Origin: Gentiana macrophylla
Lineage: Eukaryota > Streptophyta > Magnoliopsida > Gentianales > Gentianaceae
Length of the DNA: 64,000 bases
Assembly: GCA_026214975.1 (NCBI GenBank)
Contig: JAOBSW010000361.1
Span: 248,001 to 312,000, forward strand
Direction: 5' to 3'
Shown: positions 1 to 11,636 of the stretch, piece by piece
How the letters are laid out: each line of letters opens with the position of its first letter
Numbering within the stretch: the stretch's first letter is position 1
Notes under the pieces: generated by a model
The model's database searches: none
The model's input: only the letters and a program-made list of their open reading frames with translations
Told to the model about the DNA's origin: nothing
Position numbers and translations under genes: made by a program

Positions 1-234
1 AACTTGCCAATGCTCTCACTAAACCATTGTCTCGTACACAGTTTCATTTATGCATTGCTCATGTCTATAGTGCGAATTAAGTTGCCAATGCTCTCACTAA
101 ACCATTGTCTCGTACGCAGTTTCATTTATGCATTGCTCATGTTTATAGTGTGAATTAGGTTGGCAATGCTCTCACTAAACCATTGTCTCGTACATGGTCT
201 CAACCTCTCCTCACTGTTCATGTTGGATCTGTTA
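1..234 (+). mobile_element. Ty1/copia polyprotein C-terminal tail, triplicated in tandem
   Basis: Three direct copies of a 78-bp unit begin near 4, 82 and 160. In the frame starting at base 3 the first copy reads LANALTKPLSRTQFHLC. This resembles the end of the RNase H part of plant copia polyproteins, where an 'ADxLTKxL' motif closes the protein just before the polypurine tract and 3' LTR. Each complete copy ends in a stop at the same place (AN-stop), so the repeat spans the last 26 codons. The third copy diverges after about 40 bp. No LTR or target duplication could be fixed, so the element is partial. The motif is seen directly; the element class is inferred. Confidence 0.6.
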
Positions 235-370
235 GGTTACCTGATTAACCTCTCATCACTTTTCTGTGGGATCGGGGGTGAGGGGATCCTTAATGGTAGG
301 GTTTACCATTTTTTCGTACACGGTCTCAACACTTTAAAGTCAAGTTAGACTTTGTACGCCCCGCCTAGCT

Positions 371-534
371 TGAGACTTGAGTGGCGTCATAGTGTAATAT
401 TGACAAAATATAATTTCTATTATGAGGTGATCGTCTGTTTTTCATTATTTTTGTGAGACTTGAGTGGCGTCATAGTGTAATATTGACAAAACGTAATTTC
501 TATTATGAGGTGATAGTCTGTTTTTCATTACTTT
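371..534. repeat. 82-bp tandem direct repeat, two copies
   Basis: A unit starting TGAGACTTGAGTGGCGTCAT occurs at 371 and again at 453 with only a few substitutions. It follows the copia tail and could be part of a decayed 3' LTR or its flank. Confidence 0.75.
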
Positions 535-540
535 TGTGAT

Positions 541-1896
541 TCTAGAATAATTGTACTAATATCTTTCAATGAACAAGAGATTGTTGAGTCAACACAGAAT
601 TTACTCACTTTCGATCTCATTTTCTTTTGTTAGCTGCAACTTGTTAATGCATGTCCTTTAATATTTTGTAAGTAGTACTCTTTTTCTTTTTTTTTTTCTT
701 TTTTCCGACCGAAACGAAATATGTACGCACTTATTCTAAACTAAATTACGCTTAAAAGCGAACTCGAACTCTCAGATCTCCACCTGAGCCTTCGCAGTTA
801 GCGCAGTGGCAAACTACTAGGACATGTATCTGAGTACTGTAAGTAGTACTTCAAACTTAATAGACACTTACAATTTATTCTAAAATTCACGAAACGACCA
901 TATTGTTTTAGGTTAAAGGACCAGAGATCACAGGCCACTCCTATATTAGTAGAGAGATCATGGCCTTAAAGCTCAACAATGTCGTTTTAAGCACCCAACT
1001 GCATACGTGTTTCGCTAAAAAGAAAAATTCGTGTAGATTCAATCCGATCCAACATAATATAATATGTTTTTTTATTTTTATTTTTATAAAGGCCCAAATT
1101 TTTTATCTGATGATGCTTTCAAACTTGTGTAAAATTCAAATGCATACTATGCTTTTTTATAAGTGAAGGAAGTTTCAATTCGAATCGGTGTTCTTCTCAC
1201 ACGAAAAGGTAAGTGTTATCACCATTCGCGATGCAGAGAGTGCATCGTTCAAATTCAGAATCTGAAAAGGAGCATGGATTAAAACGATATCCTCGTGAAT
1301 CGATCGATTTATTAGTTTAGGTTTTGGGCAAGTCGAACCCGCTTTCGTTGTGATACCATTAATTCAGACGGCAAGAATCAGATCTGAAACGATAATCAAA
1401 ACATTTATTTATAAAAAATATCTAATAGTTTGTGTATACGTATTTAATTTGGTTTTTGTTTCAAAATACGCTTTAGAAAATTACTTTGTAGATATGTTTT
1501 GAAATTTATCAATAGATTGAATTTCAGATTACAGATATTAAAAACGCGATAAGTATGTTTTTATAAATAAAAAAACTTCAACTAAAAGCACCCAATTCGT
1601 AAACTCGACATTAACACGAAAAAAAAAAAAAAAACGCCAAGACCGGCCGTGGGCATCTATAACAAGCCGGTGTTTACAATAGGTAAAGATATTATAGTCT
1701 AATATACCGAACAACCTTTACTAAAGTGTGTAAAAGCTCTAAAATAATTCCTATGGCGGACAAAATAACACTTTAAAAATAATTTATATGGAGGGATGCG
1801 TACTTATATTTATATCAGCAATTATACTCATAAAAAGGTGGGTAAAATAAATCAGGATCCATCAAGATTTGTACGTACAAAAAGTAATTGTAATAG
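541..1896. other. AT-rich intergenic DNA, no gene seen
   Basis: Long A and T runs and only short ORFs without family resemblance. Bases 770-830 hold a stretch that looks vaguely tRNA-like but has no convincing cloverleaf. The last 300 bases are downstream of the minus-strand gene at 1897 and probably include its 3' UTR. Confidence 0.6.
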
Positions 1897-2898
1897 TTAA
1901 TGCACTTTCTTGGTAAAGAGGTTCCTGATATTAAATAAATTGCTGCCACGTGCCCCCTCTTCGGATTCAGACCCAGCTCCGCCACCACAGGCGGCGGTCG
2001 GCACCGCTACCATTGCCTTTTCATCACTTCTACAGCCTAGAGGATGCCTGTAACCTATACACATGGGAACATTCAAATGCAAGGTCTTCGCTTTGGTCCC
2101 TTCACCTCCACCACCAGGTACGGCGGCTGTAGGCTGTTCCCGGCGACCTTTGTTGGTATTCTTTTTGACACCTTTTTCATCATTCTTCACCGTAGTAACG
2201 GGGTCAGCAGTGGCCCTCCGACCAGAACCGCTGCGCCGGACATGCCATACAGGGCTGTTCCGGCCCAAGTTGACTCCACCTCGGTTGGGACTACTAGGCA
2301 ATTTCCTAGATTTAGACTCACCTCTTGAGTTGCTGCGGGAACAGGGTGCACTACTCACCTTTCGAGCACCGGCAACCGCCATTTTGGGTCTACTTCCACC
2401 GTTCCCGGCAGATCTGCTTCTTGAAAATGGCCAAATATTTATATTAAGCTCCGCCGCTCTGATCCCATTACCATTATTCCCTGCCCCACCGCCATTCTTC
2501 TTCTCTTTCTTCTTCTCCTTCTCTCTTTCCTTGCTGCTATCACTTTTCTTGAAAATATCTTTCCATCGTTTGGAAGCTGCAAACGACGTCGGAGCTGACA
2601 AGCCGTCCAAACCACTAGAAACCTCACTAGATCCATGTTCTGGTGCAGGTTGGTTCGACCCAAAATTTTCTTGATTCAGGTCAGGTGGGTCTTCAGGGGA
2701 GAGTTCGAGAAGATGCAGAGGGAGTAGAACACCATCGGAGAAAAGCTCATCAGCAGATAGGAGGTTTGGTTGTGGCAAAGTCGGGTTCCGGACCATCCAG
2801 AATTCGAATTCAGGTGATTTTGAATCACTACTGGATCTTCTTCCACTGCTACATGGAGAGAGAACAGAAGGGCTGATCTGCAACTCAGGTTCTTCCAT
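1897..2898 (-). CDS. DUF1645/MAKR-like protein of unknown function, 333 aa
   Basis: Intact single-exon reading frame with low-complexity plant features. Residues 11-30 are Ser-rich. Residues 31-35 are FEFWM, and 48-64 read SADELFSDGVLLPLHLL. This 'aromatic patch, then ADELF-DG-LLPL' arrangement is typical of plant DUF1645 proteins and of membrane-associated kinase regulators (MAKR/BKI1 relatives). KRWKDIFKK at 110-118 precedes a very basic Lys/Glu tract at 123-134. The rest is Arg/Ser/Gly-rich, ending in a hydrophobic-basic tail (NLFNIRNLFTKKVH). There is no signal peptide or membrane segment. Some members of these families are small regulators at the plasma membrane or in the nucleus, but the role of this one is not known. 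The start is the first ATG of the frame. The frame is unbroken, unlike the larger genes in this window. Confidence 0.82.
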   Translation of the reverse strand: MEEPELQISPSVLSPCSSGRRSSSDSKSPEFEFWMVRNPTLPQPNLLSADELFSDGVLLPLHLLELSPEDPPDLNQENFGSNQPAPEHGSSEVSSGLDGLSAPTSFAASKRWKDIFKKSDSSKEREKEKKKEKKNGGGAGNNGNGIRAAELNINIWPFSRSRSAGNGGSRPKMAVAGARKVSSAPCSRSNSRGESKSRKLPSSPNRGGVNLGRNSPVWHVRRSGSGRRATADPVTTVKNDEKGVKKNTNKGRREQPTAAVPGGGGEGTKAKTLHLNVPMCIGYRHPLGCRSDEKAMVAVPTAACGGGAGSESEEGARGSNLFNIRNLFTKKVH

Positions 2899-4299
2899 GA
2901 ACGTGGTAAGAGGAGTTACCAGGAGGAGACTTCTTTAACTTGTAGTTGAGATGTGTGAAGGATTTTGTTTGCTTTAAGTTTGTTGAGGAAGAAGGAAGTA
3001 AACAAATTAAGGGGACAAACACACACTACACATGCAAAGGAAGAATAGGAAATTATTTATCTCTGAACCAAAATAATGTGACATAGATAACATGAAAAGG
3101 TTGGTCGTGTGCATTATAGTCCATTGGAATCGGAGAAATTAAGGATAAGCTTGAAAAAGGTTATTTCACCCTTGTGCAAAACACAATATCTTCCTCCACA
3201 AATCTCATCCATCTCGATCCGACAGAATGGTAGGGATGTTAACTATGGTGACTCAACAGCCATTATGGTGTGAGGGTCAGGATCCAGTCTCCACATAAAG
3301 TCACCCTTAATTCAGAGCTTACTCCTACGCTGCAGTTGTCGGGATTCGATCACGTGTTCTTTGGTGCAATTTGCTAGTTGGGAACCAACTGCACTTTCCA
3401 TGACGATGCTGGATCTCGTCTATGAATAAATCTGAACGGTATTTTCTTAGTGACAATCTGCTCAAGACTAAAAACTGTAGTAAAAGATGAAACGGGGTGG
3501 TTGACGATGACAAATTATGTCACCTAGGTAAATTGGGTCTGAATGGATCTAGTGATGAATACTCAAAACCCTAATGCCTTAAGAATGTGATGGTTGGTTT
3601 TATGGTTTGTCGCTGAGTCTAAGAACTTGCCTTAGATTGCCAACGTATCCTGTAATTGTCCAGGAATCAAGTCTTACGTAGTTCCTGGAACGTGGTATTT
3701 ATAATGGTAACGCCTGCCCTAACCCTAATATTAGGTCGGTTTAGGCTATTGTCATATTTAACCTTCATGGGCCTTACCCCTTACCCAAGTTACCATGCTG
3801 ATAATGGGCCTTCGTAGCTGGTGTGGACTCTGTCCTTTATGCCGACTTAACCGACTTGCGGTGGTCGAGATGGGACCTTCGTCCTACACTGCTTAGCCAT
3901 CGATTTTCGTAGCCCCGAGTCTGGAACTCGACATGCATGCCTTGACATTTATTTGTGTTACGGGGACCAACTGTATGACGACACGTGGAGGGGTGAAACC
4001 CGGTATCGTCATAAGCCCCCCAGACTTGAGAGAGGCGACTCTCGTTGTCCGAGGTCAAATCTGCCATTTGAAATCGTCTTCGAGTTGGGTCGTCGTTTGG
4101 GCGGGAAAAAGCCCGCCACCTGTAACCCTAACCGATTATAGCGTCGTGGCGTGACATCATGGCGCACTAACGCCGTATCTTCAGCACAAGGAACGATGCG
4201 TCCTTTTTCATTAACCGTAACGCCATCACATTGATTATCGCGATTTGTGTGGGATTATAACCCCCTCAAATCACGTCTTTTCAAATCATTTCACAATCT
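2899..4299. other. Intergenic stretch, possibly a decayed LTR of a Tat-type element
   Basis: No coding sequence is recognisable. The first 300 bases are the 5' flank of the minus-strand gene. From about 3220 the base composition changes to a more GC-balanced sequence with short ORFs on both strands, similar in texture to Tat LTR/UTR DNA. A TATA-like TATTTATAA lies near 3697. I could not find a second copy that would prove an LTR. Confidence 0.3.
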
Positions 4300-4307
4300 T
4301 TGCAAGC

Positions 4308-4317
4308 ATAAAAGGGG
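4308..4317 (+). promoter_or_regulatory. Candidate TATA box of the PF04195-type gene
   Basis: CATAAAAGGG lies about 110 bp upstream of the presumed ATG at 4423. A possible GT splice donor follows near 4378 (CCAAG/GTAAGC-like, allowing one base difference). Weak on its own; the position relative to the gene is the main argument. Confidence 0.35.
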
Positions 4318-4422
4318 AGAAAAAGTCGGAGCAGAGCCTATTTCGCCATTTCCTCTGCATATCCTCCAAATTCCAAGTAAGCATCTTTCTTGCGTTCTTC
4401 CTCTTTTTTTCTGCATTTACAA

Positions 4423-6636
4423 ATGTCAAGTAGTGCTACAGAATCAGATAGGGGTAGTGAATCACCGGCACATAACCAAGCTTCACCGTCTACCTATTCT
4501 GATCTTCCTCTCTAGCCACTTTCCGGTGAAGCCGTAGGTTCATCCCCTTCTGTCCCTAGGGAACCCAAGAAACTAGTGACTAGGATGGACGGAAAGGGTC
4601 CTAAAGGTTGTCTCACTGCCTATTCTTCTGATGATATTGATAAAATCCGTCAAAAGTTTGGTATTGCCAGCCCTCAGTTTGAAATCCGACTCCCCTCCGG
4701 CCAACATCAATACGCCGACGAGCCTCCGGAATTGTTTTGCTCAGTCTACAAAGCCCAACTTTCAAGCGGGTTGAGGTTTCCATTGTACCCGGCTGTCACA
4801 TCGGTTCTACGTCACTATGAGATAAGTGTATCTCAACTAGGCCTCAATGCCATTAGGATTCTAATGGGGTTCATAATAGCTTGTCGAGTGGCAAGAGTAT
4901 GCTTCTCGATCCCTCTCTTTCGCTACTACTATAAGATTGCAAGCGTGCCGGACAAGCTGTGGTACACCTTTCAACGAAGGACAAACCGACACGAGTTTGT
5001 GTCCAAGGGGCCTTCATCACATGGCGACTGGAAACCACGATTCTTCTTCCTCCGTCACGGCTCGGACAATCCTTACATAGGGCAGTGGAGGTCGAGGGGC
5101 AAAAAGACGGATAAATTGGGTGATGATCCCGCCCCTCGAGAGGCCCGTACGATGGACAACCTCAGTTTCGAGGTGTCGACCCGAGATCTGAGCCTTCTGT
5201 ACGAGTTGGCCAGACTGGAGGATGCGGGTCCGATGCCCTACTCGACACTCCATGCAGTAGACCAAGAGAACTGTAGGATATTTCCTGTTGTTGTTTCTGT
5301 TCTTTATTTTTGTTTTTGTCGAGATCTATGACTTGGCATTATTGATGATATTAATCTGTCTTTTCTTTTTGCAGTGAGAAAGTTCTCGATCATCACCGAT
5401 CCCACCAAAGTCCCCAAGCCGAAGGGCCAGCTCGCTCCGCCGCTCGAGGGTCAGACGGCTTCTTCTGTTGGGGTTGTCGAGAAGAGGACAACTCCTAGTA
5501 CTGGAGGTGGGAGCTCTTCCAGGCTCGAGGCACAGCCGTCGGAAAGACGTACCGCGGACGTCGAGACGACGATTCCCGCTCGCTCCCCTGCCCCGCCTCA
5601 CTCGGATTTTCCATTTTCTCGCTAAGGCTTCCTGCGAGATGAGGATGATGAGGCCCTAGTCGTAGTGACACAACCGGCCGGTGAGGAGGTCGAGAATATC
5701 GCTCGACAACCGAGAAAGAGGTCAACTCTGCCCGACTTGGTGAGAGATCAGCGGAAAAAGGCCGAAGTCGGTGAGGCCCCTACCGAACATAAGATTGATA
5801 TGAACTGGGTTGCTGAAGAAAGCGCAACCATGGAGAACAAGGTTCTATCGTCTGCACTCCGGAATCTGTGTCGCATGGTAAGTCACTTCATTTTCGTACT
5901 TTTATCATGGCTCGTCCTTTATGCCTGCTAGATGACGCGTTTCTTTTATCGACAGACAAACCACCTCAGCAATGAGGCTGCTAAGAGATTGGTTGCGCCA
6001 GTCGAGGTAGAAGACGACTTGAAGAGGACAATTCGGAAGTTGATGGACGAGAGTGCCAAGAGGGGTGCCGCTATAGCCGGATTGGAGTCCTAATTGGAAA
6101 CTCATGCGAGGGAGGCGGACGCCGAGATAAGAAAGTTGAAGGGCGAGCTGGCCGAATCTGCCAATGACCTGACCAGGGCACAAAGCGACTCGCATGTCCT
6201 GAAGAAAAAGATGGCCGATCTAGCAGTGGACTTCGAGAAGCTGCAGGCAGCGCACAACGCTTCTTTGACCGAGAGGGATGCTCTGAAGATCGAGCTGGAG
6301 AAAGTTCCCTCCAAAGTTGAGGCATCCAAGAGAGATGCAGTCCTGGAGTTTCAGAAGTCGAGGGAGCTTGACGACGACGTGACCGTGCTGATGCGCACAG
6401 CTATGATGGGCGTCTTTACACTAGCGGTGGATCAGGCTTCGGAGGCTTATCCAGAGTTCGACGTGTCCAAGCTTGCAGCGCCGCAATTTTATAACCCTGA
6501 GTCAAAGAAGTTGTATGACCAGTACAGTGAGGAGTTCCAGCGAGGGGAATCTCTAGCTCTGAAGTATGGTTCCTCGACCTCCGCTCAAGCCGCCGACAGC
6601 GCCGACTCCGGGCCGACTCCCTACGCTGCTTCATAA
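4423..6636 (+). pseudogene. Transposon-derived gene with PF04195-type domain and coiled coil, three exons, interrupted
   Basis: An ATG at 4423 opens a frame interrupted by TAG at 4513-4515 and resuming in the same frame. Residues of the 4576-5272 part show the 'putative gypsy type transposon' pattern of plants: LRFPLYPAVTSVLRHYEIS, then SQLGLNAIRILMGFIIACR and WKPRFFFL. An intron fits at 5273-5374 (GT..AG, phase 1). The second exon runs from 5375 through an in-frame TAA at 5623 to about 5878. A second intron fits about 5879-5955. The third exon has an in-frame TAA at 6091, then a long heptad-rich helix (6094-6340) and ends at 6636. Three nonsense codons in one otherwise coherent frame mark it as decayed, or as carrying C-to-T changes. 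The same domain order is found in the antisense ORF of the neighbouring Tat element, so it is probably a detached or inverted Tat accessory gene. Confidence 0.65.
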
Positions 6637-6798
6637 TTGTTGTTCTTTAAACTTTACCTTTGTTGAATTTTCATTCAAACCTGGTTATGTACAATTTAAC
6701 TTTAGTCTGTGTAACTTTTCCGATCATACTTTGTTTTGGCTGGTCTTGTCGACCTGACCTTATTTTGCTTTGATTTTTGTAGTATTTTGTTTCCTTTT

Positions 6799-7403
6799 TG
6801 ATATACCCGGATTGGAATGGGGCCCTGTTCATCCATATTGGGCCTACAATCTCAGCCCATCAACACAGATAATGGGCTCTCTATCTCATTGGCCGCCGCC
6901 ATCAAGCTTCTACGGCCGCTAGCTATAAATCGGCACTGTCCGCCGACATTAAGCGGACCCATTCTCTCCGTGTGATTCCTACCTATATACTTAAGGCAAA
7001 AACGAGTCCGCTGAAGGCAAAAACGAGTCCGCTGTTCGACCATACTACTCGCTGCTCGCCATGCTTATCCAGCTGGCCAATCCAGCTGGCAACACTTTAC
7101 AGCTGGCTAGGACACTTGTATTGCATGCATGCTTAACTTAGCTATATACTCTCAGATTGTCTTGTCGATGAACAGAAAACCGACTTACTTTTTAGCCTAT
7201 ATATATATGGGATCACATTGTAATAAGAGGACTCTCTCTCTCTCAAGCTTTAACTAAAAATCTAATACAAGCAGAAACTCTGCCAATTTGTCGACAGATT
7301 AACTTGTTCATCTTGTAAACTGATCCGACAGCCTTGTTCTTATTCGCCACCCTAACCACACCGGAGAAATCATTCATTTGACCTCATATCCTCAAGATAA
7401 ACA
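6799..7403 (+). repeat. 5' LTR of the Tat element
   Basis: Begins TGATATACCCGGATTGG and ends CTCAAGATAAACA, matching 18134-18740. It contains TAGCCTATATATATATGGG (a plausible TATA box, near 7190-7212) and a short direct repeat around AAGGCAAAAACGAGTCCGCTG (6992-7033). Confidence 0.92.
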
Positions 7404-8539
7404 ACATTACCAAAATCGGTGTTGGCGCAACATCGATTGGCTCCGTTACGGGAAAATCATTATCATTCAAAGATTCGAGGCTACTTATTCCACCACAAAG
7501 ACAATTTCACGGTGTCTCGGCGAAGTCATCATCATCTACTGACTGTCGATCAACACCAGAGGAGATCATCAACTTCATTGCAAACTCACACTTGAGTCCA
7601 TTTAAAATACCAGGTTGGTTTATACATCTTTTCATCGGTTTGAGATCTTCAAGTAAGGAAAGTTTGGTCATCTTTTCGTTGCAAACCGCCCATAAATCAT
7701 AAGTCATGGTGGCGGGAAAAACATGAACCTGCAACAACACCGGCTAAAGCATCCAATCGAGGGGCGCCACGTGGAGCGAGCACACCCCGTGGAGAAGTTA
7801 GTCGAAGGGTTATGTCGGATGGGGCGGATGTCAACCCCGCCTCACAACCGACATGCAGCTGAGCATACATACGGGAAAGAGCTAAAGCCCGCGAAATACA
7901 TGAGGAGGCGGTTAGGAAAAACAAAGGAAAGGAATCGCCGGGACATCTAACCCAAATAACGAAACAAGAATTTGTTTCAACTGGGGGGCGTCCCCACAAA
8001 CAAGATATATACAAAATAGCTCTACAGGCACACATGCAGTATGTAGAGGAGATGCGGATAGGAAATACACTGTTAATTGCCGAAGGACTACCACCCCAAC
8101 CTATCCGCAAATTCACCCCTCTCTCAACCCGCACAAACAGAGCTACAACCAACTTTCAATCCTCCAAAAGTAGTCCAACATCGATCGAGTTAGAAGGAAG
8201 CGGCCATCGACCTCCCAACCAAGAGAAAATAGAAAATCAGCACTTGGTCGGCTGGGGCCCGTGGTCGACGATCGCGGTGCAGCCTCAGGGCGACCTAGGA
8301 ATCCTCGACAGGTTCGTACTCGTACCGAAGGACATGGGGACTCGCAAGATCTGGGGGGACATATCGCGTTCCCGCATATTCCCCCGAATCAAGAGGAAAT
8401 GGGAATAATGAAAAAAAAGCGATTGAGGAATTACGAGAAAGGAACAAAGGGTGTTAAAGCGGTTCCGACATGGGGAACAAGTGTGCTTCATCCCAAAGAT
8501 ATCGAAAGCGGCTCAAGAGAGGGAACTCATTACCCTAAT

Positions 8540-9400
8540 TTTATCAATTACCATGGAGCGGCGGATCCTTTGGATTGGCTATCCGCTTTTCAAAGCGAGA
8601 ATCGGTTTGTGTACATCTAGCGAGGAGGCTTGGTGTATAGCATTTGTGGGATCAATGCAAGATAGAGGCGACATCATGGATCGCATGATCTTCCTCCCGG
8701 TTCGATTTTATCATGGGATGATCGATCAACAAGTTTTATAGCTGAATTTAGGTCGAGAGGAGGACCAAAAAAGCGCACATTGACTGCATGAGGTCCGACG
8801 CAGGCGACAATGAGGCTACCCGCGCTCTACTATGAGCGGTTTTATAAAGTGTCACGAGCTAACCAGGGCATAGCGAGATAACGTCGTCATGACTAGCTTC
8901 AAAGCAGGGTTGAAGCCGGGTATTTGAAATCTTATTTCGCGCTTTATCGCCACCAGCGAACCTACAAGAGATGTTGAGCTCAACGGAAAATACATTGCAA
9001 GCTGCGGGGAAGCGAAGGGCGTCTTCGTCCAACAAAGGCAAGCAGAGAATTTGAGCGAAGCCCGCCAAGAGACACCAGCAGAGAGGCGGATAGGAGATCA
9101 AGAAACTGAAAGATTTAAGGAAGAGCATTTCACGCCGCTCGAGAATTTCCTATTCCCAAGTGTTGAATGAAATCGAGGCGAAATACGAACCATACCCAAT
9201 GGTTCACGACACACCCGCGATGCATCCAAATTTTGTGGCTATCACAGGATAAGGGTCACACTACCGATGAATGTATCCAATTCAAGCGAGCAATAGAGAG
9301 GTTGCTCGCTCGCGGACACCATGATCACCTCAAACTTGATACCGGAGGTCGGATAGGAGGAATCAGCAAGCTCGTCAATTCGATAGGAACATTAGAATGA
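8540..9400 (+). pseudogene. Tat gag (capsid-type region and zinc knuckle), frame-broken
   Basis: Plus-strand reading gives YHGAADPLDWLSAFQSENRF followed by EEAWCIAF (8548-8655). This fits the 'YDGxxDPxxHlxxF ... CraF' core of Tat gag proteins. Further on, HTTDECIQFKRAIERLL (about 9258-9308) fits the zinc knuckle that ends Tat gag, with the upstream Cys pair (CKFCGYH) in another frame near 9225. Gag would form the particle shell and bind element RNA. At least two frame changes and stops separate the parts. The upstream leader 7404-8540 has no domain I recognise. Confidence 0.6.
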
Positions 9401-9479
9401 TAACCGAGCCTCCTCCCACCAATAATCAGATTAAGAATCGCATCAGCTCCATCAACAAACATGTAGAGAAGCCTGTAGT

Positions 9480-9672
9480 TTTGCGAGGAGTGAAACGACC
9501 CCTTGCCTTTACTCGAAGTGGTGGTGACTTCAACCAATACAGAGGATATGTGCCTTTGCATCTCGGTGGTTGTCAATCGGGCTGTGTCAATAGAGTGATG
9601 GTTGATCGAGGAGCTTGCCGCGATATCTATATTACAAGCCGCTTCAAAGAGTTGGGATCAAAGCGACTCTAA
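9480..9672 (+). pseudogene. Tat aspartic protease fragment
   Basis: The frame 9397-9672 reads VPLHLGGCQSGCVNRVMVDR and then GACRDIYITSRFKELG. In Tat proteases the active site is V-D-x-G-(S/A) followed by an aDIl-like stretch and a helix ending in mg/lG. Here the VDRGA motif sits at that place (about 9600-9614). The enzyme would cut the polyprotein. The fragment stops at 9672 and the continuation to RT is broken. Confidence 0.55.
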
Positions 9673-10209
9673 TTTGAGACCGCATAATGGCACCGCCGAG
9701 GGCTTTACCAATCATAAGATCTGAGTCAAAGGGCCATCGACCTCGATGTTCGGGATGGGAGATTATGCACCCTTTTCGCACGGAAAAGGTGATGTTTTTA
9801 GTTGTCGATCTTGATCCAATTATAACATGATAATTGGAACACCCGCTTTAAAGCGATTTGGATGGTAGCTTCCATTCCGCATCGGTGAGCAAAGTTTTAT
9901 GTTGGGGACAGGATCGGGCGTCGATCGGTGAACACGCCATTGCCCTAACATACATACATGAGATGAGAGCAGGGAATAAGAGGATTGAATCGAACGACCA
10001 TATAACATGGAAAACATCGACATGATCGAGTCGTTGTTGATCTGAACCAATCAAAATAGAGTGTGAAACATTGCAAGTCGAGAGATGAGCAGATTTTTAC
10101 GGCGGAAGATGAGTTGATCGAGGTGGTCATCAATGAGGAATATCCCGAGCAAAAGATAAAGATAGGGGCTCGACGTGAGTCTATCGAAAGGAAAAATTGA
10201 TACAATTAC

Positions 10210-10990
10210 TCAAAGAGAATTTGAGTGCCTTTGCAGGTGGTTACCGACATGCGAGTCGAACCAGGCGTCGCCGCCGCACCATCTTAACGTCGACCCTACT
10301 TTCAAGCCGATACAACGGCAATGAGCGCGTCGATTCTCAGCGAGAAAAGAGGCGGCGGTGAAAGTAGAGGTCGGAAAGCTTCTACAAGCGGGAATCATAA
10401 AGAGCTTGCCTACCCTACTTGGTTGGCAAATGTGGTTATGGTAAAGAAGCACAACGGCAAGTGGAGAATGTGCGTCGACTTCACGGACATCAACAAAGCA
10501 TGTCCGAAGGATCCTTATCGGCTACCACGAATTGACCGGTTAGTTGACTCTCATTTACGGCTTTGAGGTTTTAAGTTTCTTGAGCGCGCATATGCAGGTA
10601 TCATCAAATACGGATGGTTTGAGTCGACAAAGAAAAAGCGGCTTTCAGAGCATTTGGAGGATTGTATTATTATGAAATGATGCCATTTGAAATTTGAAGA
10701 ATGCGGGTTCGACTTATCGTGAATGGTCAGCATGAGGTCTTGATTCATGATTAAGCGAGAAATATGGAGGCTTACATAGATGACATGGTTGTTAAGTCCG
10801 GCTGAGGCAGTCACGCTGGCGACCTTCAAGAAACTTTCAATAATGTCCGAAAACACTCGATGAAAGTGAATCCGGCCAAGTGTACTTTTGGTGTCAGCGA
10901 GGCAAATTTACGGGGTTTATGGTTAGTCGTCGTGGCATCGAGGCTAATCCGGGGAAAAATTCAAGCTTTGATTGACATGAGAGAGCCTAC
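10210..10990 (+). pseudogene. Tat reverse transcriptase, frame-broken
   Basis: ANVVMVKKHNGKWRMCVDFT, then DINKACPKDPYRLPRIDRL (10420-10545), is the fingers/palm start of Ty3/gypsy RT. The catalytic box is recognisable as YIDDMVVKS at about 10774-10800, followed by MKVNPAKCTFGV (10861-10895), the usual thumb-side motif. Between these blocks there are frame shifts and stops (for example after 10563), so no continuous RT frame exists in the sequence as given. Order and spacing are normal for a gypsy pol. Confidence 0.75.
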
Positions 10991-11059
10991 TACCATCAAA
11001 GAAGTCTGAGAGGCTCAGCGGCCGCATCATTGCGCTAGGTCGCTTCATATCGAAATCGG

Positions 11060-11636
11060 CGGAAAGGTGTCTCCCTTCTTCAAAATTCTCGAGGCGACAA
11101 AACTTTTTCATGGAGCGCAGAGTGTTCGCGAGAGCATTTCAAGCTTTAAAAGAATATCTAGAAACCACCTCTTTTGGTTAGCCCGTAGAGAGAGCGTTTT
11201 GTTTTTGTACTTAGCGGCGGATCGGTACATTGCCGCCGTTTCTTGTCAAGGAGGCGGAACCTCCAAAATCCCGTCTATTATGTAAGCAAAGCTCGATCCG
11301 GTGGAGAGCCGCTATTTTAATATTGAAAAATTAGCCTACTCGCTTGTCATTCTTTGCCCGCAAACTCGGGGCTTACTTTACCTCACACACGATAGTGGTC
11401 TTAACGGATAGTCCCGCTGCGTCAAATATTGCATAAACCGGACCTTTACGGTCGACTTCTCGAGATGGGCAATCGAAATCACCGAGTTCGACATACAATA
11501 TCGACCCGGAAAAGCTATTAAGGGTCAAGCGTTTGCGATTTTATTATAGAGACAAGCTTTAGCTCGCCACAACTTGATTCGCCGTTAGCCCGGCGAGCCC
11601 GTTGCGGCAAGGAATAAGCCCAATCAATGTTGGCAT
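11060..11636 (+). pseudogene. Degenerate first RNase H / tether region of Tat pol
   Basis: Located where gypsy RNase H should follow RT. Pieces in different frames read PFFKILE (11070), FARKLGAYFTSHTIVVLTD (11353-11410) and WAIEITEFDIQY-like text (about 11465-11500). This matches the 'pFFklL ... LrpYFqaH.I.VlTd.PL ... wavELsefdi' pattern of Tat elements. Many frame changes. Confidence 0.5.

Noticed and set aside
770..835. tRNA-like words (TAGCGCAGTGG, GTTCGAGTTCG on the opposite strand)
   Set aside because: The box A-like and box B-like words are on different strands and no cloverleaf can be drawn.
2063..2674. 203-codon plus-strand ORF
   Set aside because: Shadow of the intact minus-strand gene at 1897-2898; composition (Phe/Pro/Ser runs) is the complement of its Lys/Arg/Gly tracts.
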